DNA from: a candidate division TA06 bacterium SM23_40
GTDB taxonomy: Bacteria; LJUI01; SM1-40
DNA: 10,644 nucleotides
Assembly (NCBI GenBank): GCA_001303705.1
Contig: LJUI01000083.1
Span: 1-10,644, forward strand
Direction: 5' to 3'
Shown here: piece by piece, positions 5,083 through 10,644 of the stretch
Layout: each line of letters starts with the position of its first letter
Position numbering within the stretch: position 1 is the stretch's first letter
The notes under the pieces: generated by a model
Database searches by the model: none
What the model was told of the DNA's origin: nothing
The model's input: only the letters and a program-made list of their open reading frames with translations
Made by a program: the position numbers and the translations under genes

Positions 5083-6945
5083 ATGAGTTCGTCCTTAGCG
5101 AAATCTGTCTCTCTCGCCCTGCTTCTGTCAATAGCACTTCCTGTTGCCGTCGTCCCAGCCCTCGAGCTCGATACCGAACGGTTCATGCCTCTGGAGGAAG
5201 TGCAGCCGGGCATGACGGGGGTTGGCCGAAGCGTATTCCAGGGGACGACGATTGAGGAGTTCGATGCCGAGATCATCAGCATCCTCAAGAACGCCTTCCC
5301 CAAGCATGACTTGATCCTCGCGCGCCTCTCGGGCGGCCCGATCGAGGAAGCGGGTGTCATCGCCGGAATGAGCGGGAGCCCTGTGTACATCGACGGCCGC
5401 ATGATCGGCGCGGTCGGCTACTCGTTCGGCCTCTTTCCCAAGGAACCGATCGCCGGTATCACCCCGATCGAACAGATGCTCGAGCTCTTCGAGCGCGAGG
5501 ATCGGTCAACCCACCCGCAACTGACGCGCCATGAGGAGACCTGGGAGGAATTGCTGGCCGGCTTTGTGTATTCCCGGGCATCGGAGCCCTCCCACACTGC
5601 CCGGTCTCTGGCCGAGACCGCCGCAATTCGTCACCCACTCCCCTCGGGCGGCGGCATCTCACCGGTCCGGACGCCACTCGTCCTCTCCGGGTTCGACGCC
5701 ACCGCCATCTCCGAGATGACCTCCCTCCTCGACAGATTCGGCTTCATACCCATCCAGGGTGGGGCGTATTCGGGCGAGGAGGCCGCCGAGATCCCGCTCG
5801 AACCCGGCGCAGTGCTCGGCGTCCAGCTCGTCGGCGGAGATGCCTCGGCATTCGCCATCGGCACACTCACCTATCGCGAGGGTGACCGTATCCTCGCTTT
5901 CGGTCATTCGATGTTCAACTCGGGCCAAGCTGCTGCGCCGATCACCAACGGATACGTACATCTGGTGCTCAAGAGCCTCTACGATTCGTACAAGATGGGC
6001 GCGCCTGTCGGGATCGTCGGCACCCTCGGCCAGGACCGCATCCCCGGCATCACCGGCAGGCTCGGCACAGAACCGGATCTCATCCCCTTCGACATCACGG
6101 TGGCATCGCCCGGCCTACCCGCCCCCGAAACGTTCCATCTCGAGATCTTCGACGACCCTATCTTCGCCCCCCAGTTCGTCAGATGGTCCCTTGCGAGTAT
6201 CGTCAGGACGACGAACAGGGGCCTGGGGAACATTACGCTCCATGCCGACACCGAGGTCGAGCTGCGGAGTGGTCAGACCCTCCACCTGGACAATATCTTC
6301 AGCGATCTGACAGCGATCGACGCCGCCGGGGAGGAACTGGGCACCTCGATCGCGCTCCTGATGCTCAATCCGCTGGAGAGAGCACAGATCGCCCGCATGC
6401 AGACGAGGGTCGCCATCGAGGAGACGCTCCGCACGGCATCGATTGAACGACTCCATCTCGAACAGACACGCGTTCATCCAGAGGAGGAGGTCGCACTCCA
6501 CATCTGGCTCAGGCCACATCTGGAGAGACCGATCCCCGTGCAGACCAGAATCGCCGTGCCCGCGGACGTCCCCGATGGGACCTATCAGCTCATCGTCTCC
6601 GATGCGGCGACGGCCCAGGCGATTGAGGTCCTCCGTGCGACCTGGCGGTTCATCCCGACCGAGTTCGACCAGCTACTTCACTTACTCGAAGATCAGGATA
6701 GAAACGACGAGATCATCCTCACTCTCATTCTGCCGCGGCCCGGCGCCGTCGTGAGAGGAGAGGAGCTGCCCCTGCTCCCGCCGTCCGTGCTCCACGTCAT
6801 GCAGCCCGAACTGGAGGCCGGCGAGGGGGGGATGACCGGTGGCAAGGTCGTCTTCCGAACCGACATCAGCACCGACTTCGTCATCACCGGAGCGAAGACG
6901 ATTCCGCTCACTGTCGATCGCTCGGAATCGTCTGTCAGGAAATGA
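5083..6945 (+). CDS. Secreted SpoIVB/S55-peptidase-like protein
   Basis: The product is 620 aa. ATG 5083 has AAGG (5074-5077) 5 nt upstream and begins a signal peptide (hydrophobic residues about 9-24, cleavage near V-P-A, 24-26); the in-frame sequence further upstream overlaps the promoter. The mature N-terminus, RFMPLEEVQPGMTGVGRSVF, and the block HDLILARLSGGPIEEAGVIAGMSGSPVYIDG (residues 75-105, in two motifs) match the SpoIVB peptidase S55 domain. Ser97 of GMSGSP is the expected nucleophile and Asp76 a plausible acid. A GH motif, LAFGHSMF, supplies His275. SpoIVB cleaves the sporulation protein SpoIVFA in Bacillus, but nothing here suggests sporulation. The C-terminal half (about 340-620) looks like beta-rich domains without a recognised name. 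It is probably periplasmic or secreted; substrate unknown. It leads the downstream propeller genes, 100 bp apart. Peptidase activity is inferred only. Confidence 0.82.
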   Translation: MSSSLAKSVSLALLLSIALPVAVVPALELDTERFMPLEEVQPGMTGVGRSVFQGTTIEEFDAEIISILKNAFPKHDLILARLSGGPIEEAGVIAGMSGSPVYIDGRMIGAVGYSFGLFPKEPIAGITPIEQMLELFEREDRSTHPQLTRHEETWEELLAGFVYSRASEPSHTARSLAETAAIRHPLPSGGGISPVRTPLVLSGFDATAISEMTSLLDRFGFIPIQGGAYSGEEAAEIPLEPGAVLGVQLVGGDASAFAIGTLTYREGDRILAFGHSMFNSGQAAAPITNGYVHLVLKSLYDSYKMGAPVGIVGTLGQDRIPGITGRLGTEPDLIPFDITVASPGLPAPETFHLEIFDDPIFAPQFVRWSLASIVRTTNRGLGNITLHADTEVELRSGQTLHLDNIFSDLTAIDAAGEELGTSIALLMLNPLERAQIARMQTRVAIEETLRTASIERLHLEQTRVHPEEEVALHIWLRPHLERPIPVQTRIAVPADVPDGTYQLIVSDAATAQAIEVLRATWRFIPTEFDQLLHLLEDQDRNDEIILTLILPRPGAVVRGEELPLLPPSVLHVMQPELEAGEGGMTGGKVVFRTDISTDFVITGAKTIPLTVDRSESSVRK

Positions 6946-7045
6946 GCAGCAGAGGGTCTGAGGGAGGCGCAATTACGAACCTCGGAAAGGAATCCGGGCG
7001 CAGACCAAGGCACGAATCGAATGAGATGCGGAACGGAGTGACGCA

Positions 7046-9295
7046 ATGAGCTATCATCCGGGCGGCCATCGACTGAAGCATCTGCTCGCAGTGACCGGTT
7101 GTACAACAATCGCAGCGCTCGTGGCCATTCCCTGCTGGGCGGCAACCACGTCGCGATGGGAGGTCGGTTCCCACGATGCGCTGGCCAAGGGCACGCCGAC
7201 TAATGTTTCGATCACCGCAGACGGAAAGGCCGTTCTTGCCCCCGAGCTGAGCCTGTGGGCAGAGTCGGGCGAGCAATATATCTGGTCCCTCGCACGCGAT
7301 TCGAAGGGCGTTCTGTACGTGGGAACGGGGAATGAGGGCAAGGTATTCAAGGTGGCTCGATCCGGGTCGTGCGAGCTTCTCTTCGACTCCGACGAGATCG
7401 CTGTCACCAGCCTGGCTCTCGACCGTCAGGGCAACCTCTTCTGCGGAACGATGCCGGAAGGCCTCATCTACCGCATCACCAGAGATGGCAAAGCCTCGAT
7501 CTTCTGGGACCTTGAGGAGAAGTATGTCTGGGCTCTCGCATTCGATGACAGGGGATCTCTGTATGCCGGGACAGGGGATGAAGGGAGACTGTACCGCGTC
7601 TCACGTACCGGAGATGCCGAACCGGTCTTCGACTCCGACGACCCACACATCATGGCAGTCCTCGTCGATGAACAGGGGAGGCTCTTCGCCGGCACCGAGG
7701 GGAGCGGGCTGGTGGTCAGGATCCCCCGAGACGGGGATGCATTCGTCATGTACGATGCCTCCGAACCGGAGACACGCGCACTTGCCCTCAGTGAGGGGAC
7801 TCTGTACGTGGGGACGACCTCGGGGGCGCCGGTACCTTCCGCTCCTGCAGCGGCACCATCAGAAGTGCTGACCCCGACGCAGCCCGCTGCGTCTTCGGAC
7901 GGCGGAACGGGGACTGAGCCCCAGGCCGCCAGGCGCGAGCCAACACCGTTTGCCCCGATCACTCCCGCAGCCCCCCGGCCCGGGGTTGCAGGCGTTCTCT
8001 ATCGTATTTCGCCCGATGGAGCGGTACGGCGCCTGTGGACCTCACCCGATGTCCTCCTCTCCCTCGCCCTCGATCGCAACCGCCGCCTCGTCATCGGTAC
8101 GGGCGGAGAGGGTAGACTCTGGCGTCTCGACGATGATGACGAAGTCTCTCTGCTGGCGAAATGCGACGCACCGAACATCATCAGCCTTCTCTCTACATCT
8201 GGCGGAGACATATATATCGGCACCGGCGATGACGGCCAACTGTACCGGCTGGCCCCCGAGTACGCGGCGACCGGCACGCTGGAGTCCGAGGTGAAGGACT
8301 GTGGGTCAGTGGCAGAGTGGGGGGTGATCACCTGGGAAGCGCTCATCCCCTCGGGAACGAATGTGACCCTGGCTACGCGCACGGGCAACACAGAGAAGCC
8401 GGACGACAACTGGAGCGACTGGTCGGCCGAGCTCCGGACCCCGACGGGAAAGAGAGTCGCGAGCCCTCCCGCACGATTCCTCCAGTGGCGGGCCACGCTC
8501 ACTTCATCGGATGCGCGCAGCTCGCCGGCACTCGATCGGGTGGAGGTGGCGTACCTGCAGCAGAACCTGGCCCCACAGGTCACCTCTGTCGAGGTGACCG
8601 AGCCTGACAAAGCCGACGAGCAGACCGGCCCCGCAGCGGGGGCGGCGGCGAGGCCCGTTCCGGCCTCGATCTCCACCTCCCCTCTGCTCTCGCCCTCAGG
8701 TGCAGGCGGCCGTAATGAACGCACAGCGAGCACCCTCCCGACGGTTCAGAAGACGAGGGCCATAACCTGGCGCGCAGAAGATCCCAACGGCGACAAGCTC
8801 GCGTACGATGTCTACTTCAAGGGACTCGAAGAGAAGGAGTGGAAGCGTCTCGAGGAGGATTTCTCGGGCACGTCGCTCACGCTCGACCCGCACGCGTTTC
8901 CCGACGGCGAGTACCGCATCAAAGTCGTAGCCACGGACAGTCCGGACAATCCCCGGCCGCTCGCACTCGAAGGCCATCGGGTCTCCGACCCGTTCGCCAT
9001 CGACAATACACCGCCGACGATCGGCGGACTCGCGGTCTCCGGATCGACCGCGGGCCAGCAGAAGGCGAAGGCCGAGGCAAAGGACGCCATGAGCCGCATT
9101 CGCGGGGCGGAATACTCGTGCGATGCCGGCCCCTGGCGTGCGGTCTTCCCCGTTGACCACATATTCGATACTTCGAAAGAGCAGTTTGAGTTCGACCTCC
9201 CGGACCTCGAGCCCGGCGAACATACGCTCGTTCTCAGGGCGATCGATGGTACCGGAAATATCGGGGCATCAAAGACTGTCTTTCACACGAGGTAG
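7046..9295 (+). CDS. Secreted NHL/SMP-30-like beta-propeller with Ig/FnIII-like C-terminal domains
   Basis: The product is 749 aa. ATG 7046 has GGAG (7035-7038) 7 nt upstream. A signal peptide covers residues 1-32 (cleavage near C-W-A, 30-32). Residues about 78-405 hold propeller blades with a recurring pattern of W/T-S-L-A-x-D-x-x-G-x-L-Y-x-G-T-G-x-E-G-x-V/L-Y-R-v, at about 79-105, 120-146, 161-186, 202-226, 244-258 with 316-321, 336-361 and 378-402, consistent with six or seven blades. A Pro/Ala-rich stretch (259-313) is inserted inside the fifth blade. Residues 425-510 form a beta domain (WGVITWEALIP, NWSDWSAEL, ARFLQWRATL) often seen after such propellers. A second Pro/Ala/Ser linker spans 521-568. 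Two Ig/FnIII-like domains follow (571-652, PDGEYRIKVVATDSPDNP; 656-749). There are no catalytic residues I can point to; a binding or scaffold role is likely. Confidence 0.8.
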   Translation: MSYHPGGHRLKHLLAVTGCTTIAALVAIPCWAATTSRWEVGSHDALAKGTPTNVSITADGKAVLAPELSLWAESGEQYIWSLARDSKGVLYVGTGNEGKVFKVARSGSCELLFDSDEIAVTSLALDRQGNLFCGTMPEGLIYRITRDGKASIFWDLEEKYVWALAFDDRGSLYAGTGDEGRLYRVSRTGDAEPVFDSDDPHIMAVLVDEQGRLFAGTEGSGLVVRIPRDGDAFVMYDASEPETRALALSEGTLYVGTTSGAPVPSAPAAAPSEVLTPTQPAASSDGGTGTEPQAARREPTPFAPITPAAPRPGVAGVLYRISPDGAVRRLWTSPDVLLSLALDRNRRLVIGTGGEGRLWRLDDDDEVSLLAKCDAPNIISLLSTSGGDIYIGTGDDGQLYRLAPEYAATGTLESEVKDCGSVAEWGVITWEALIPSGTNVTLATRTGNTEKPDDNWSDWSAELRTPTGKRVASPPARFLQWRATLTSSDARSSPALDRVEVAYLQQNLAPQVTSVEVTEPDKADEQTGPAAGAAARPVPASISTSPLLSPSGAGGRNERTASTLPTVQKTRAITWRAEDPNGDKLAYDVYFKGLEEKEWKRLEEDFSGTSLTLDPHAFPDGEYRIKVVATDSPDNPRPLALEGHRVSDPFAIDNTPPTIGGLAVSGSTAGQQKAKAEAKDAMSRIRGAEYSCDAGPWRAVFPVDHIFDTSKEQFEFDLPDLEPGEHTLVLRAIDGTGNIGASKTVFHTR
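7820..7984 (+). other. Pro/Ala-rich low-complexity insert inside a propeller blade
   Basis: Residues 259-313 of the propeller protein (about 55 aa, rich in Pro, Ala, Ser, Thr and Gly) separate the outer strand TLYVGTTSG from its expected continuation GVLYRISPDG. In the other blades these two elements are only a few residues apart. The insert is in frame and is not a tandem repeat. Confidence 0.75.
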
Positions 9296-9301
9296 AGGTA
9301 G

Positions 9302-10644
9302 ATGAGGTGCAAGCAGAGGCTCCGACTCGCCGGAATCGTCGCACTCTCGGCCGCGGCCGGGACACTGGCGGCGGGCACAGTCGGGCTCGGCATGGACGCC
9401 GACAACTCGTTCCCGGTCGGAATGACCGAAGTCGGCACGACCGAGGTCCGTGCCGATCCCTCTCTTCGATTCGCTCCCCAGATCCGGCTCGACCTTCGAG
9501 CAGCCGCGGGAATGATCGAGTCGATAGCCGCAGCAGCGGACAGCGAGGGGAACCTGTACGTGGCGTGGTGTGCTGCCGACGAAGTCCCCGGGATCTGGTG
9601 TGCCCGTCTTTCGCGCGGGGAGCGATCTTTCTCAGCTCCTGTTGCGGTCAGCGATGAGGCCCGGGATCCTGCCCTCGTGATCGACGACGAGGGGCGTCTC
9701 ATTCTCGCATACGTATCGAACGACTCGCTCATCGAGGCAGTTGTCTCAGAGGACGGCGGTAATCACTTTTCCGAGCCTCTCCAGATAGAGGGGGCCCGTT
9801 CGTCGAAGAAAGAACATCCCGCGCTCGCCGCGAGCGAGGGCCAGGTGTATGTCGCATGGCGCGACCTCGTCGACGGCGAGGCGACCGTCATGGTGGCCCG
9901 CGGCTCACTCCCGAACGGGCTGTTCCAACGACCCGTTGGTCTCGGATGGAACGCTGATGAGTACGGGTCGCTCGTTGCCTCACCCCAAGGGCCTGTCCAT
10001 CTCGTCTGGGAGACAAACGGCAGAATCCGACACACCTCCTCCCGGGATGGCGGGAGGACATTCATTGCAACCCTCCTGCCCTCGGAAGGGACTGATGCCG
10101 GACAGCCTGACATCGCCCTTAGCCCAGACGGATCGCTACTTGTATGCTGGAACCGTGACGGAACGATATTCCTCTCGCGGCGCTCACCCAATTCCGCATC
10201 GTTCTCCGCGCCAGTAAGAGTGAGCGATGAAGCTCCCTCCCTGGCCGCTGGCCCGGGCCCCGCTCAGCTGGCCGCTGATGAGGAGGATCGCGTCTTTGTC
10301 GCCTGGACGAGCCTCTGGGGGACCGATCGGGACATCACGATCGACTGTTCCCTGGACGGCGGTCTCTCGTTCGGCACTGACCAGCGTCCGGGCGAGCGCT
10401 CACAGAACCTCGCTGACCAGGTCCTCCCCGCGCTCGCCGTCGGTCCCGATGGGATGGTCTATGTGGCCTGGATCGACTGCAGCCGGGCCGAAGGCCAGTG
10501 CACATACCCCACGGCCTCCTGTCATGAGATATGTCTCACCTATGCCGCATTAGGCGATACGACGCCGCCGGGAGCTCCCGCTGATCTCAGGGTCTATCAG
10601 AAGACCGATCACAGCATTGCACTCCGCTGGATCGCCCCGGGAGA
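9302..10644 (+). CDS. Secreted Asp-box (BNR/sialidase-like) propeller protein with FnIII domain, C-terminus beyond window edge
   Basis: An open frame starts with ATG 9302 and runs 447 codons to the window edge without a stop. It lies 6 bp after the stop of the propeller gene, with GAGG at 9289-9292 (9 nt) or 9295-9298 (3 nt), so it is probably translationally coupled. Residues 1-29 are a signal peptide (R-rich start, then IVALSAAAGTLAAG). The body is a beta-propeller with repeated xxVAW strands (YVAW 86-89, YVAW 183-186, FVAW 332-335, YVAW 387-390) and three Asp boxes: SEDGGNHF (149-156), SRDGGRTF (247-254) and SLDGGLSF (350-357). These are the hallmark of BNR/sialidase-fold and related propellers. 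Four cysteines (393, 400, 407, 411) cluster after the last blade. From about 420 an FnIII domain begins (TTPPGAPADLRVY...ALRWIAPG). The sialidase arginine triad and tyrosine were not identified, so enzymatic activity is not claimed. Confidence 0.8.
   Translation, partial: MRCKQRLRLAGIVALSAAAGTLAAGTVGLGMDADNSFPVGMTEVGTTEVRADPSLRFAPQIRLDLRAAAGMIESIAAAADSEGNLYVAWCAADEVPGIWCARLSRGERSFSAPVAVSDEARDPALVIDDEGRLILAYVSNDSLIEAVVSEDGGNHFSEPLQIEGARSSKKEHPALAASEGQVYVAWRDLVDGEATVMVARGSLPNGLFQRPVGLGWNADEYGSLVASPQGPVHLVWETNGRIRHTSSRDGGRTFIATLLPSEGTDAGQPDIALSPDGSLLVCWNRDGTIFLSRRSPNSASFSAPVRVSDEAPSLAAGPGPAQLAADEEDRVFVAWTSLWGTDRDITIDCSLDGGLSFGTDQRPGERSQNLADQVLPALAVGPDGMVYVAWIDCSRAEGQCTYPTASCHEICLTYAALGDTTPPGAPADLRVYQKTDHSIALRWIAPG

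Noticed and set aside
5083-6945. Calling the S55 protein SpoIVB itself.
   Set aside because: Motif order, length, signal peptide and neighbours differ from Bacillus SpoIVB, and there is no PDZ-SpoIVB arrangement or sporulation gene nearby.
9302-10644. Calling the Asp-box protein an exo-alpha-sialidase.
   Set aside because: Asp boxes occur in many non-sialidase propellers, and the arginine triad, nucleophilic tyrosine and RIP motif were not seen in the visible part.
1-10644. CRISPR array, tRNA/rRNA genes, insertion sequence or prophage signature.
   Set aside because: No spaced direct repeats, cloverleaf-like sequence, transposase-like protein or terminal inverted repeats were seen; the only tandem repeat is the coding 21-bp array at 48-173.

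Overview
The window looks like a chromosomal segment from a GC-rich (roughly 60 % or more) Gram-negative bacterium. Three things point to an outer membrane: a LolA/LppX-fold lipoprotein-sorting-type protein, an outer-membrane beta-barrel ending in a C-terminal phenylalanine, and at least four other genes with export signals or secreted architectures. The combination of SpoIVB-like S55 proteins with multi-domain propeller proteins resembles uncultured lineages such as Eisenbacteria, Krumholzibacteriota, Latescibacterota or Zixibacteria. That placement is an inference from gene content, not a demonstrated assignment.

Layout. (1) Positions 1-290, minus strand: the N-terminal part of a secreted protein. 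It has a signal peptide, six 7-residue Ala/Pro/Asp repeats (a 21-bp minisatellite) and a DxDxDG calcium-binding-like motif, and it runs off the left edge. (2) 291-833: a divergent control region with no gene, holding two weak back-to-back sigma70-like promoters and several inverted repeats. (3) 834-2802, plus strand: a tight two-gene operon of a LolA-like periplasmic protein and a beta-barrel, the usual partners of an RND/MMPL-type transporter that is not visible here. (4) 3013-4730, minus strand: a KDPG-aldolase-family gene followed by thioredoxin reductase (trxB). The aldolase homologue lacks the Schiff-base lysine. (5) 4731-5082: a second divergent control region, with two good promoters (perfect TTGACA, 17-bp spacers) facing apart. 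(6) 5083 to the right edge, plus strand: a secreted SpoIVB/S55-type peptidase-like protein, a secreted NHL-like beta-propeller with Ig/FnIII-like domains, and a secreted Asp-box (BNR) propeller with an FnIII start, cut by the window end.

How it fits together. Most of the window is envelope and secretion biology. The S55, propeller and Asp-box genes probably form one transcription unit from the promoter at 4961-4989, with gaps of 100 bp and 6 bp. The only clear cytoplasmic genes are trxB and the aldolase homologue. The points most worth a second look are the altered active site of the aldolase homologue, the reversed order of catalytic motifs in the S55 protein compared with SpoIVB, the S55-propeller-Asp-box cassette, and the two divergent promoter regions with structured leaders. 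No tRNA, rRNA, CRISPR array, insertion sequence or convincing Rho-independent terminator was seen.
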